A program made the position numbers and the translations under genes. Positions 36,240 to 47,152 of a stretch of DNA of 64,000 nucleotides are shown here, piece by piece; the stretch's first letter is position 1, and every line of letters begins with the position of its first letter. Under the pieces are notes generated by a model. It saw nothing but the letters and a program-made list of their open reading frames with translations, did no database searches and was not told the DNA's origin. Source of the stretch: Lumbricus rubellus (lineage: Eukaryota; Annelida; Clitellata; Crassiclitellata; Lumbricidae); assembly GCA_945859605.1 (NCBI GenBank), contig OX243811.1:62542976-62606975 (forward strand), in the 5' to 3' direction.

Positions 36240-39200
36240 ATGGCGAACGTCGGCAACCCTCCCGCAGCGGCGGCCAACCCAAGGGCAAACGTCGAACAGC
36301 GCGCTGGCAACAACCCTCCCACCGCATCGGCAAACGCAGGGACCGTGGGCGGCGTGGGCTCCGTGGCAGGGGCAAACGAACAGGTCACGAGACGGACTGG
36401 GGTGTTTGGATCTTTAATCGACTGGGATGAGGCGATATCTGCCCGTCTGGCAGTCTGCACTAGCTCGACGTCGTCCTTGGGATGGGCGAGACCCCTCATG
36501 AGAATGCTCGAACACACGGGAAATGGCTTCCCATGGATCTTTGGCACGGGCATTGCTATAGCAATGGCACAAAGGGCCCAGTCACAGCTGACAATGGTCA
36601 ATCTACTCTTCCGTACGTAGAATTGACAAACGTTACTCATAGCCTACTGTTGAATTAATTGCTAGCTTTCTGCTAAATTCTGCTAATAATATTTATAAAG
36701 ACATCATGTGGCGTTACACGCTTGCATAAAACCTTCAAACTCCTACACGATTCTCAGCAGTCTAATAATTAATAGGCTACAGGAAGGGCTTTTTCTAAGA
36801 AATTTTTAGAACTGCACAACCCCTTTTTTCCCTTCACATTTTCATGGTAATTGGTAAATATTACTCCCAATAGAACAATGACTTTTTACTATAGTTTTAA
36901 CTGCACAGAATTGCTTATACAACTGAACAAATCCATTTAGAACTGCACATTTTGTGTGCAACTGCACGGTAAAAAAGCCCTGGCTAGAAGCTTACGAATA
37001 ACTTATTCGTGTCTTATTCGGAAAAAGACATGACTGCAGAGAAGTCTCGTAAGCTAGTCGTGTGTCGCATACCAGGTCTTACCCTAGACGCTTTATAAAC
37101 TCAGGGATTCGTAATGGGTGATCAAGAATGATTACTAGAATTGACCTACAACAAGAACAAGCTGTATTTCATTTTTGATGTATATTATAAATATCAACAT
37201 TCAACAGTAAATAATATTCAATACCCTAACTACCTATTGTGGCGTATTTATCTACTAAAATATTATGAAGTTGTGCTTAGCTTCCTCAAGAGTTCCTTTC
37301 TTGAGTAGATGATGAGGTCCTTGTCCTTGACACAGGGAAACTGGATTGAAAGGAAAGATGGGAAGAAAGGTCGCTTCTCCCTGGCTGCCCTCGGTCGCCG
37401 TTTCACCACCGCGTCGTCTTCGTACTTCTGTGAGCACTGGCCACTCACACGTCTTCTTCACTTCTGCTTCGTCGTCGAATCACCACTTCTTCTCGTTACT
37501 TCGAAACTCCAGTCGCAACTGGTTCTCGCAATGTCTTCTCGATCCCAAGATCGATGCCGAGCGAAAATTGACTTTGTTCGCTATTACAGTCCGACTTAAA
37601 CTTCGAACATTTCTATCTAACCCAGGTACTACGTTCCCCCAGGATTTACAGATCAGCAGTGGAATAAACGTACAATAAGTCCCGTTTTTCACACTCAAAT
37701 AAATGTCATCGGCGCATTCTGAATTAACGTTTTTGGTTGACAAATCGCAAAATGTCTGCCATTCTTTTCAGAATCTCATGCCCGAATCCGACCACGTGAC
37801 TCTTCGGCTGCTCACAGTGTTGACGATCGTCTGCTGCGCGAAACGCTGTTTCGTGCCTCCTCATGCGTTGACTGATTTTTGTAGCGCATTTGTGTTTGTA
37901 ATTTCTACTGTTATATTCGCTAATGCCACAATTCAATTTATTAATTATCTATTAAATACGCCAATTAATTGTCTAGCTTAACTGTTACTTAGTATTAATA
38001 ATTACACAGGTTATTAGTTAATTGATTCGTTTGTTAAGGAGCGTTTATTCGCTACAAATGCCCCCCTTCAAAAGTCTGTTCACAGGCTTTAACTTACTCA
38101 CATACTTAACAAACTAATCTATAAACTATCTTCCTTTACCTTACATAACACAACAAAATTACTGTTCTACACCTATTTATATACAACTTATCATTCATCA
38201 AAGGTTCACTATATATCACTCTAGTCCCCTGCTCAAGTAATCTGAAATTACATTGTTGGACCCCTTGATGTATCTAATAGTAAACGAGTAATTTTGCAAG
38301 GCTAGACTCCATCTCATAACCCTTGCATTTTTCATTCTTCCCTCTTTCATATACTGTAATCCGCAATGGTCTGTCTCAATCACAAACTGCTTGCCGCATA
38401 AATATCTGTCGAACCTACTTACGCCCCACATTATGGCTAAGCATTCTCTTTCTTCCACCGAATATCTCGTCTCTCGCTCAAGTAACTTCCTGCTCGCATA
38501 TGCTATGGGATGATTCACCCCCTCATATTCCTGCATTATTACGCATCCGATCCCTTTTCCACTTGCATCCGTCTGCAATATGAACTCCTTCTCTAAGTTC
38601 GGTAATCTCAGAATTGGTGCCTTTGCCAGTTCTTCTTTCAACTGCATAAAACCGTTCTCCAATTTCTCATTCCATTCGACATTTCCAGGTGACAACTTCT
38701 TTGTCAAATCACTTAGCGGTGCCATTATTTCTGCACAGTGTGGAATGAATTTTCTATAGTAATTCACTGCTCCGATGAAACTCCTCACTTGTTTTTTCGT
38801 CTTTGGTCTAGGCATATCAATGATCTTGTCCACAGACTCTTCTTTTGGACTGATGTCATCATTATTCAACGTGTGACCCAAGAAATCTATTTTTCCGTAC
38901 CCTAATGAGCATTTCTTTGGTTTCAATGTTAGGTTGGCTTCCCTAACCCTTTCAAAAAATATCTCCAGTGTTTCCAAGTGATCCTGCCATCCTTCATTGT
39001 GGGCTAATATGTCATCCACATAACTTTCAAGGTTTTCTGTTCCATGCAGAATTTTCCTGATTAGTCTGTTGTAACTCGAAGCACTATTTACTAATCCGAA
39101 TGATATGCTTCACATTGCTTCAACACTTTTAACTCATTCCTATTATTAGCTTACCATTATACTTATTATGTATGCCACCATCTCAACATATGGCATTCAT

Positions 39201-42200
39201 CCATCCTATGCCTCATATTGAATGATCTTTGTCATTTCACTAACATCTTATTATTCCTCGTACTTTACTCACTAGACAAAGTACTTCTTCTTATCTTAAC
39301 TATTTTCCAGTTATTCAACTGTCTCCTTATTTATCTAAGTGACTCAACATCACACTCAGACACTGTATTCCAACTAATCTCAACTCTAATACTTAACTAC
39401 TACACAACTTCAACAATTATACCACTATCTCACTTGATCCTATGATTCACCTTATCACTCACTACAACTCACAAAACTGCTTTAACTTGCAACTCAACTT
39501 AATCTCACATTAATACTTATGTACATTACTTCCTTAATTAAATACTCTCCACTAGCTACTGTCAGCTTCTGTCTGCAGTACCTCTTCTCACGTAATGACA
39601 GTCCAGCCTGTCCATATCTGACCTACTATCTCTGTTCACCTTCTCGTATAAATTCAACGTAATGCCATTTTGTGTTTCCAGTTCACCTGTGTGCTTCTCT
39701 CCAAAACTCAATGCATCTGCATCATCTCCATAAGTTTTCAACTCAACATCTTCTTGTGTTTCAACTTCTCCACTGTAGTCTCTGCTACTTCTCCATTTAT
39801 CCACATTATTGTTAGGATATGACCATTCTCTGTCATTCCGTAACCGATTTTTCTTCCAATTCACATCATTGTATTTCCTACAATTCTCATTCTGACTTCT
39901 ACCAGAATTAACACTTCGTTCTCCTCTGTACCATGTTCTACTGTTCCAATGGTTTCCACTACTTCCAACCTCGTCTCTATTACTTCTATATCTCCAATTG
40001 AGGTCACTAGGTCTGTCACACCTAACTCCAAAATTACTACTAGACTCTCTCCTGTCATGTCTGTAGTTTCTCCAATCACACTTACTTGTGTCACTCTTCT
40101 GACTCCTGTTCCACTTTATATTTCTCCTATCCACATTTGGATTCTCTTTGTATCCCCTATTCATCCACTCATTGGATCTTCCTGACTGTGTCTCATTAGA
40201 CTTATTTCTATTCTCTCTATTTCTCCAGTCTACTCTTCCGTTCCGCCATTTATTCTGATCTACACGACTCTTATTTAACTCACTTCTTCCACCTGTGATT
40301 AAATATTTATTATTCGTCTCTACCAATCTCAATGGTTCACTTCTATAATTCCTTTTCGTCGTTTTATTAAAAGCTGGCTTCCTGTTATCTGTGTAATTCC
40401 AGTCTCTGGTTTTATCCCACTGTTTATTTACTGTTTCATGCCGTCTCTGCATTCCTTTAGCAGTTTCATTTAAATACGGCCTTTCCGCAACTTTGAATGG
40501 TCTGTATTTACCATCCTTTTTAACCTCAGCTCTGGTTTTAACAACTGCTGCTGTCGTTGCTTCTCTCATCCCATCCACTGTTACACCATCAGTGAATTTC
40601 ACTGACCTTTTGTCATGTAATGATCTCTCTTTAGATTTACATCTGTTCCTCAGTATGCTCTTGCTTTTCACTTCAGCAATTGTATTCTCTGGTTCTCCAC
40701 TGATTATATCCTTCTGTTTTCCATGTGTGATCTGGTATTGTATACCTTCGATCATCCCAATTATAACTGGCATCGACGGATTTTCCATGACCATCGCTTG
40801 TACCTCTCCACTAAAGTATTCACTCTCTATGTTTATCTTGGCTAGTGGAAAACATCTCAAACTTCCATCGACCAATACACAAGGTGTCTCCTCACCTGTC
40901 AAATCTGTGTCGTCTATTAACGAACGTTTAATTATGCAACATGTCGATCCAGAATCATAGAGACACCTGACATTTCTCCCGTTCACTTTTACTTCATGTT
41001 CACTTCTGTTTTCTAGATTCATGCATCCGACATTGGTTCCAGTCACCAAAGCACTTGCAGCTGTTTGCATGGGTAATGCTTTAATCATCTTGTCATCTAC
41101 CCTATGTTGGTCCTTTGTAACATTACTCATCTTCTGCATTTCAATCTGCTGTCTGGCCCTATATGTCTGATTCTCGAATATTTGCACTGCGGCTGCAGTG
41201 TGTCTGACAGCTTCTTTATTCTTGTGTGGGCACGAATATGCCTTATGGTTCTCACCGCAGAGAAAACAAGTAATTTTATGTCCCACGGTGTTCTCACGTT
41301 CTCGACTGAACCCTCTGTTTGAACTTACACCACGGTTCACTTCCCGATTTATTTTTACATCATTTCTACCTCTGTTTTGGCTGTTACCAAATCCTTCTTT
41401 GGATTTATTCTCAAAGGGTCTGTTGTTTGTCCTTTCGTTGTGGAATTTCACATCTGGTTTTATGCTTGCCTCTGCATATTTGTAGCCATGTGCCTCTATG
41501 TATGACTCCGCACACGCTAACATTTCTTTCAAACTTGTCTTCCCTTTCTCTTTGATAAACATTCTTAGCTCTGTGCTGCACGTCAGGTAAAATTGATCCT
41601 TTAATAACAATTCTTCTACTCCTTCATAGGTCTGTTCAAAGCCTGCTTGAGCAATCCATTGCTGCATGTAGCGTCGCAGTCTATAAATAAAATTGGTCGG
41701 TGTTTCTCCGGCTTCCATTTTGCTTGTCTTGAACCTGTGTCTGTATCCACCTTCAGTTAACTGGAATCGTTTTAGCAACTGTGTCTTCAGACATTCATAA
41801 TCTTGAGCCTCCTCCACAGACAGTCTCTGGTATACTTCAAGTGCTCTTGACTCAAGGTGTCTAGCTAACACTAGCGACCACACTTCCTTCTTTATCTCGT
41901 ATGCTACACAAGTTCGTTCGAACCGCAACAGGTAAGCGTCTAAACAATCTTTGTTTTCGTTGAAGATGGGGAATTTGATATCCCTCATCCCTCTGCTGTT
42001 CCTGTTGTTTTCCCCTTGTTGTGGAATGTCACCAACCATTGTGAATGTTGCACTTCCACTTTCTCCGTCTTGACCTCTGGACTCAATTTCTCTCATTCTT
42101 ACTTGGGATTCAATCCGTGCTAATTCTAGCTGTAGCTCACGTTGTTGTTGTGCTTCAGTCGCTTCACGTTGTTCTCGTGCTTCAGTCGCTTCACGGATCT

Positions 42201-45200
42201 GTCTGGCATCTGATTCTGCGGCTAAGCGTTTTTCTCTTGCTTCTGTCTCCGCACTCCTAATTGCTTCTAACTCAATTTCGGCCTTTCTAGCCTGCATTGC
42301 TGCTTGTGTCTTCCTGTCTTCAGCTTCAAGCCTTCTTGTATCTGCAGCTGCCTGAGCATCTAATTCGGCTCTTCTTATTTCCGCTTCTATTTTCTTTGTT
42401 TCGGCTTCCGCTTTCTTAGCATCGGCTGCTAACTCAGCTTTCTTTACCTCTGCCTCGGCCTTAATCCTCTCTAATGCTTCAGCGGCTTCCTTTGCAAACG
42501 CCCTTTCGGCTATTCTATCTTGCCGCTGTTCCGCCTGTCTTTCTTTAACAAACGTACGGAGCTCCTCTCCACTTAGCTCTAACTCTTTGGCTAACTTCGC
42601 CCAGCTTTCGACATCACTGTTGGCCATCACTTACTGACTTACTTCAAATTAGCAAGTAGTAAAATATAGGCAAAAAATGCGCTATATAATTTCTGAACAC
42701 AGAAATCAATTCAATATATCAGTCGCTGTGGACTCTTTAAAATACACTCTACAGTTCTAAAATGCAAGTCTCTATCAGTTCAGCTTTACATCCAAAAAAT
42801 CAATATACTAGCAATATTGTTCTATGCTGTTTCTAGTGTCATTAATGTTCAATTAGATCAGTTTTTAAGCTGACTAAAATCCCGGAATCTGAGTCCCCAT
42901 ACTGTCGCATACCAGGTCTTACCCTAGACGCTTTATAAACTCAGGGATTCGTAATGGGTGATCAAGAATGATTACTAGAATTGACCTACAACAAGAACAA
43001 GCTGTATTTCATTTTTGATGTATATTATAAATATCAACATTCAACAGTAAATAATATTCAATACCCTAACTACCTATTGTGGCGTATTTATCTACTAAAA
43101 TATTATGAAGTTGTGCTTAGCTTCCTCAAGAGTTCCTTTCTTGAGTAGATGATGAGGTCCTTGTCCTTGACACAGGGAAACTGGATTGAAAGGAAAGATG
43201 GGAAGAAAGGTCGCTTCTCCCTGGCTGCCCTCGGTCGCCGTTTCACCACCGCGTCGTCTTCGTACTTCTGTGAGCACTGGCCACTCACACGTCTTCTTCA
43301 CTTCTGCTTCGTCGTCGAATCACCACTTCTTCTCGTTACTTCGAAACTCCAGTCGCAACTGGTTCTCGCAATGTCTTCTCGATCCCAAGATCGATGCCGA
43401 GCGAAAATTGACTTTGTTCGCTATTACAGTCCGACTTAAACTTCGAACATTTCTATCTAACCCAGGTACTACGTTCCCCAGGATTTACAGATCAGCAGTG
43501 GAATAAACGTACAATAAGTCCCGTTTTTCACACTCAAATAAATGTCATCGGCGCATTCTGAATTAACGTTTTTGGTTGACAAATCGCAAAATGTCTGCCA
43601 TTCTTTTCAGAATCTCATGCCCGAATCCGACCACGTGACTCTTCGGCTGCTCACAGTGTTGACGATCGTCTGCTGCGCGAAACGCTGTTTCGTGCCTCCT
43701 CATGCGTTGACTGATTTTTGTAGCGCATTTGTGTTTGTAATTTCTACTGTTATATTCGCTAATGCCACAATTCAATTTATTAATTATCTATTAAATACGC
43801 CAATTAATTGTCTAGCTTAACTGTTACTTAGTATTAATAATTACACAGGTTATTAGTTAATTGATTCGTTTGTTAAGGAGCGTTTATTCGAAATATTATT
43901 GATTCTATTTACTTAAGTCTTGGCAAATGATCTCTACCTTGCAGTTTTATCCTTTCAAAGTTCCACTGACAGTAGTGCTCAATGTACCTGTTAATTAGGC
44001 TGCTATGGCCGAGTTGGCTAGGGCATGATGGATTTGAATATGTCATGTTCGACCTCTCGGCGAATACTGGCCACAAGACGATCGTGCAGACAACACAAAA
44101 GTCAAATGGAAACTAACTTCACCACTGCACTGTTGTAGTGCCAGTCCCAAGTCTGGAAAAGGAGAAGGGCAATGCTCATCATCTTTGACAATAGGCTACA
44201 GTGTTGCTAAACAGCAGCTAACTAACCAAAATTAATGGAACTTGACAATTATTTGGCACACATACATTAATTTTATCACATGGAACGTCGTCTAGCACAG
44301 TGCTGTCCAACATGTGGCCAGATGCCGCAGATGGTAGCATGCGATGATCCGGAGACTGGATTTAAGCAGAACTTGATGTGTGCAAAAATGTCACAGGCCT
44401 ACTTGCATAGCGATTCATAACGGTAGGCCCACTCATTATTCGGCAACGTGAACAACAAAAATCCAATTCCTATGATGTATTTTTCATTATGATTATTCCA
44501 TATTCAATTTTTTATAGTTAATAATTTTCTATAGAGTTCAGTCCTTGCGTTTTGTATGCGCACTTGTTATAGCGCCCCTTCAAGCTCTATACTCAGAGAC
44601 GCTCCCTCCTACAGTGCGGAAACTGCATTGAAGTTTCACGCCAAAGCACTGAGCAATTGCGAGTGAAGGACGCGTCCAAGGTCCCTACGTGGCGACTTGA
44701 GGTGGATTCGAACCTGCAACTCTCAGGCTGCAAGGCAACGAACATACCCACTACACCACCGTGCCTCACCCATTTTAGTTCACCAGTTGGGGTGGTGGCA
44801 TCAGCTTTCAGAATAAGTTCTTCAGTGCCATGATGTTATAAAGGTTGGATAGCACTGGTTTCTCATGATGCAGGAACACTTAGTCTACAGTCTACACAAA
44901 CTACCTCAACTGCTCGGCAGATACAGTTTATACACATTACACACTATTATGCAGGCACTGAAACTCTCACACAGAAGTAGGTCTACACGTTCTTCCAAGC
45001 AGACGTACGACCTTGAGTCCTTGACCCTTTTCATTTTCAATTAATTTATTGATGTTATAAGAGTTCAGTTTGCTAAATTTTCATAAATTGCACCTATTGA
45101 TAAAGTTGTTGTTTTGCCTTTAATTGATCGGTGTTATAAGACTTCAGCTTTCATAAATTTTCATATAGGCCTATAGGTGCAATTTATGAAAATTTAGCAA

Positions 45201-45673
45201 ATTTTTGCAATATTATTGCAACTGCCTGACAAATTGCTCTGTTCTGTTTTGAATTGATCGGTTGATATAAGAGGAGTTTTAGAATTGTTCTTCTTTTGTC
45301 TTGCGCAGTGTTGCTGCTTGACACCGCAATCCTTTTCACAACCAAAGCCATCGTCCGACGTCCACGTCCACGACACAATCTCGGTGAAAACCTGATGATA
45401 TTATCCGACGTATATTCCTTTCCGAGCGGTCATTCAACACGCGCCCTTGCCGCAACCACGTTCGTCATCAGCCAGTTTGACTGCAGTACGGTCAGCATCG
45501 TACTTCTGGTCACGTGGGCAACCTGCCTCTCTATGTCAAGAGTCATGCTGGGCAGGCATAATTTGCTGGACGTTGTTATAGGAATGATCATCGGTGCTCT
45601 CGAGTGTCTTGTTTATGTGCGGTACTTGTCAGTATCTCCCAATTCTAAAGTAGGTAAATATTTCAAGATGTAG
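36240..45673 (+). CDS. PLPP6: PLPP6-like polyisoprenoid diphosphate phosphatase, copy A
   Basis: Two exons: 36240-36612 and 45309-45673, joined in phase to give about 245 residues. The family is the PAP2 membrane phosphatases; PLPP6 removes phosphate from presqualene and other isoprenoid diphosphates at the ER or nuclear membrane. Catalytic motifs are intact in exon 2: KAIVRRPRPR (C1), YSFPSGHST (C2) and SRVMLGRHNLLD (C3). The N-terminus is a Gly/Ala/Asn-rich cytosolic region, followed by hydrophobic segments around FPWIFGTGIAIAM and VNLLF. The donor is gtacgt rather than the gtaagt of copy B. The 8.7-kb intron contains a gypsy-type LTR element in the opposite direction. Most differences from copy B fall at the end of exon 1. 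It appears intact, though the insertion could affect splicing. Confidence 0.82.
36783..36981. mobile_element. MITE-like repeat with AAAAAGCCCTG ends
   Basis: Begins agggctttttctaagaa and ends ggtaaaaaagccctgg, with gaactgcac and gtgcaactgcac as an inner inverted pair. Partial relatives lie at 20287, 30103 and 51098. It predates the duplication because unit B keeps a shortened copy. Confidence 0.6.
37063..38056 (-). repeat. 3' LTR of the gypsy-type element
   Basis: In element sense it runs from TGTAGCGAATAAACG to GGTATGCGACA, so it has TG...CA ends. A purine tract (gaaggggggcatt) directly precedes it and is the probable polypurine tract. Confidence 0.85.
38216..39116 (-). pseudogene. Partial reverse transcriptase and RNase H of gypsy-type element
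   Basis: The frame opens in the RT palm at ISFGLVNSASSYNRL, reaches the catalytic YVDDIL, continues through the thumb (LGHTLNNDDISPKEESV, RSFIGAVNYYRKFI) and an RNase H domain (ILQTDASGKGIG, ASRKLLERETRYSVEERE, VIETDHCGLQYM), and stops after SDYLSRGLE. RT motifs before ISFGL are absent and an in-frame stop precedes it. No integrase follows; only about 160 bp separate the stop from the LTR. RT, RNase H and the gap upstream therefore represent a deleted pol region. Confidence 0.88.
39117..39561. other. Non-coding filler between Gag-Pro and partial RT
   Basis: AT-rich sequence with no RT-like coding on the minus strand, marking the internal deletion or replacement within pol. Confidence 0.6.
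39562..42630 (-). CDS. Retrotransposon Gag-protease polyprotein
   Basis: A single 1022-codon frame. Residues about 40-185 are a charged Ala/Glu/Lys/Arg coiled coil. About 215-385 is a gag capsid-like domain (FPIFNENKDCLDAYLLRFER, later QLLKRFQ and GETPTNFIYRL). A CX2CX4HX4C zinc knuckle lies at 455-467 (CFLCGENHKAYSC). A retropepsin-like active site DSGS lies at about 559-562. Residues about 690-960 form an unusual basic tail rich in Trp, Arg and Asn (DWRNRENRN, DLNWRYRSNRD and similar). The frame ends before any reverse transcriptase, so RT is not fused in this copy. An intact long frame with near-identical LTRs suggests a young copy that still makes Gag. Confidence 0.9.
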   Translation of the reverse strand: MMANSDVESWAKLAKELELSGEELRTFVKERQAEQRQDRIAERAFAKEAAEALERIKAEAEVKKAELAADAKKAEAETKKIEAEIRRAELDAQAAADTRRLEAEDRKTQAAMQARKAEIELEAIRSAETEAREKRLAAESDARQIREATEAREQREATEAQQQRELQLELARIESQVRMREIESRGQDGESGSATFTMVGDIPQQGENNRNSRGMRDIKFPIFNENKDCLDAYLLRFERTCVAYEIKKEVWSLVLARHLESRALEVYQRLSVEEAQDYECLKTQLLKRFQLTEGGYRHRFKTSKMEAGETPTNFIYRLRRYMQQWIAQAGFEQTYEGVEELLLKDQFYLTCSTELRMFIKEKGKTSLKEMLACAESYIEAHGYKYAEASIKPDVKFHNERTNNRPFENKSKEGFGNSQNRGRNDVKINREVNRGVSSNRGFSRERENTVGHKITCFLCGENHKAYSCPHKNKEAVRHTAAAVQIFENQTYRARQQIEMQKMSNVTKDQHRVDDKMIKALPMQTAASALVTGTNVGCMNLENRSEHEVKVNGRNVRCLYDSGSTCCIIKRSLIDDTDLTGEETPCVLVDGSLRCFPLAKINIESEYFSGEVQAMVMENPSMPVIIGMIEGIQYQITHGKQKDIISGEPENTIAEVKSKSILRNRCKSKERSLHDKRSVKFTDGVTVDGMREATTAAVVKTRAEVKKDGKYRPFKVAERPYLNETAKGMQRRHETVNKQWDKTRDWNYTDNRKPAFNKTTKRNYRSEPLRLVETNNKYLITGGRSELNKSRVDQNKWRNGRVDWRNRENRNKSNETQSGRSNEWMNRGYKENPNVDRRNIKWNRSQKSDTSKCDWRNYRHDRRESSSNFGVRCDRPSDLNWRYRSNRDEVGSSGNHWNSRTWYRGERSVNSGRSQNENCRKYNDVNWKKNRLRNDREWSYPNNNVDKWRSSRDYSGEVETQEDVELKTYGDDADALSFGEKHTGELETQNGITLNLYEKVNRDSRSDMDRLDCHYVRRGTADRS
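42640..42902 (-). other. Element leader with probable primer-binding site
   Basis: In element sense the LTR end GCGACA is followed after three bases by TGGGGACTCAGATTCCGG, which starts TGG as expected for pairing with a tRNA 3' CCA end. The tRNA is not identified. The rest is untranslated leader before the Gag start. Confidence 0.55.
42903..43890 (-). repeat. 5' LTR of the gypsy-type element
   Basis: Identical to the other LTR except for one missing C in a run near 43477. Its outer five bases differ (tattt in place of tgtag, element sense). Confidence 0.85.
43891..45308. other. 3' part of PLPP6 copy A intron
   Basis: Aligns with 51236-51986 of unit B (aatgctcatcatctttgaca, ggcacacatacattaatttt and so on) but carries an extra SINE at 44571-44768. 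No additional exon. Confidence 0.6.
44571..44768 (-). mobile_element. tRNA-derived SINE
   Basis: On the minus strand it begins gaggcacggtggtgtagtgg, with an A-box-like tggtgtagtgggta and a B box ggttcgaatcc about 45 bp further on, the layout of an internal RNA polymerase III promoter. It ends with the agcgtctctgag and aggggcgct tail words shared by the dispersed tail repeats. A shortened relative lies at 33655-33800. Confidence 0.82.
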
Positions 45674-46046
45674 ACGCGACAGAAACGAGATTTATAAAAA
45701 AAATAATAATTTTTGAGAAACAAAAAAATGCAAAATAGTAATAATTTAAGGAAGAGATCATGTTTAGTAGCGTTAATGTCCCAAAAGACCAATAAATTTC
45801 CATATGTTCGCAAAGAGACATTTTTAAACATTCGCATAAGGACATTGACGCTGTTGAATTACCACTGCTTTTACATCTTTAAACGGCTATAACATGGCAA
45901 TGAAAGGAATAAAAATAACGTATACAGCTCTGTACTTTGCTTAATCCTTGAACTACATATAGATGGAAATATTTTCATTATGCAGCAGTTTACCATAAAT
46001 GAAGACTAGAACTTCTGAATCACATCTCATCTTGAGATTGTCTTTG

Positions 46047-46243
46047 TCAGCTTGTCTTGTTTTCCATCTTAACCTGGCATGTGATTATCTTCACTGTAGC
46101 ACTACTATCCAGGTGTCTGACTAGAGAATGAGGTGCTACGTTCATCCTTGCCTCCAATACCGTCAGAAGCGACGCCAGAGCACGGTCCGTCATCAGACTA
46201 ACCATCTCCTGTTCTGCTTCAGTGAATTTGCTCAGCACGTAAA
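46047..46243 (-). pseudogene. PTRH1: PTRH1 last exon, copy A, cut by gap
   Basis: Matches the last exon of the intact PTRH1 gene (52709-52990): LSKFTEAEQEMVSLMTDRAL. A C-to-G change creates a TGA after MENKTS, shortening the C-terminus relative to the other copy. The upstream part is lost in the N gap, so it cannot be told whether unit A holds a complete second PTRH1 gene or only this exon. Confidence 0.75.
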
Positions 46244-46443
46244 NNNNNNNNNNNNNNNNNNNNNNNNNNNNNNNNNNNNNNNNNNNNNNNNNNNNNNNNN
46301 NNNNNNNNNNNNNNNNNNNNNNNNNNNNNNNNNNNNNNNNNNNNNNNNNNNNNNNNNNNNNNNNNNNNNNNNNNNNNNNNNNNNNNNNNNNNNNNNNNNN
46401 NNNNNNNNNNNNNNNNNNNNNNNNNNNNNNNNNNNNNNNNNNN
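46244..46443. other. Assembly gap (200 N)
   Basis: A run of exactly 200 N, a common placeholder length. It falls at the junction of the two duplication units, where misassembly is most likely. Confidence 0.99.
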
Positions 46444-46621
46444 AGGGAGGAAGGGATGGAGGAAAGGAGGGAGGGAGGGTACTAAGCGATAAAAGGTGAG
46501 AAAACTTGTGTTTTCTGAGAAATAATGGGTTTACAATACATACCCATGGAATATTAATGAGGTCACGTGACATCTTGGAGGCATCCTATTGGTCGCTGTT
46601 GGAAAAACAGCTATAAACCAA

Positions 46622-46623
<2 letters not shown>

Positions 46624-46652
<29 letters not shown>

Positions 46653-46815
46653 CATACATACACACAAACATACATACACACATACATACATACATACATA
46701 CATACATACATACATACATACATACATACATACATACATACATACGTACGTACATACATACATACATACATACATACATACATACATACATACATACATA
46801 CATACATACATACAG
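46624..46815. repeat. (TACA)n microsatellite
   Basis: About 190 bp of TACA tetramer with a short CACA and a TACG interruption. Confidence 0.97.
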
Positions 46816-47152
46816 TTATTTTTACCATTATTGCTGCCGTAAGTCAAAAGTCAAAACGAGGAGGTAACATCACAGGTTTCATAGCATTGACGCAAAATTG
46901 CCAGAAAAATCGAAGTACTCAAGAAAACTAATCTACTTCGCACTGACGCAACAATGTTTTTAGTGAAATCATCCGAGAGTTGAAAATTTCAAGAAAAAGA
47001 AATAGACGAATCAACGTGGCATAGGCGGCGCGCCGACAAATTTTCAGCGGCGGCGACGCCGGCGACGCTGGCGACGCCGGCGCGCCAACCCAATAAATTC
47101 GGCGGCGGCGCCCACGAATTGGCCGCGGCGCGGCCGGCGCAGAGCTCTGCCT
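46816..47152. other. GC-rich CGG/GCC patch
   Basis: 47028-47142 is packed with ggcgacgccggcgacg and gcgcggccggcgc words, very high in CpG, and stands out from the AT-rich surroundings. No open frame that looks like a gene. Confidence 0.5.

Larger units (their letters stand above)
37063..43890 (-). mobile_element. Ty3/gypsy-type LTR retrotransposon, integrase-less
   Basis: Two LTRs of about 990 bp flank an internal region read on the minus strand: leader, Gag-protease frame, a non-coding gap, then a partial RT with RNase H. There is no integrase and the 5' half of RT is missing, so it is a non-autonomous deletion derivative. The LTRs differ by one C in a homopolymer over about 988 bp, which implies very recent insertion. 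The site is the intron of PLPP6 copy A, in antisense orientation. No clear target duplication is seen: the outer end of the 5' LTR lacks the terminal TGTAG present in the other LTR. Confidence 0.92.
33345..46243 (+). repeat. Tandem segmental duplication, unit A
   Basis: Unit A begins near tatgtcgcagggcttgccg and matches unit B from 47153 (tatatgtcgcagggtttgcc). The match continues in order: aaggtcatttcccggagtgg, the PLPP6 5' region, exon 1, intron, exon 2, and the last PTRH1 exon, then runs into the assembly gap. Unit A is about twice as long as unit B because of later insertions. Exon identity is high, with scattered substitutions. Confidence 0.85.

Noticed and set aside
37309..37678. ORFs of 60-110 codons in the LTRs
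   Set aside because: Present identically in both LTRs and without domains; they are shadows within long terminal repeats.
40493..40960. 155-codon plus-strand ORF
   Set aside because: Antisense shadow of the Gag-protease frame.
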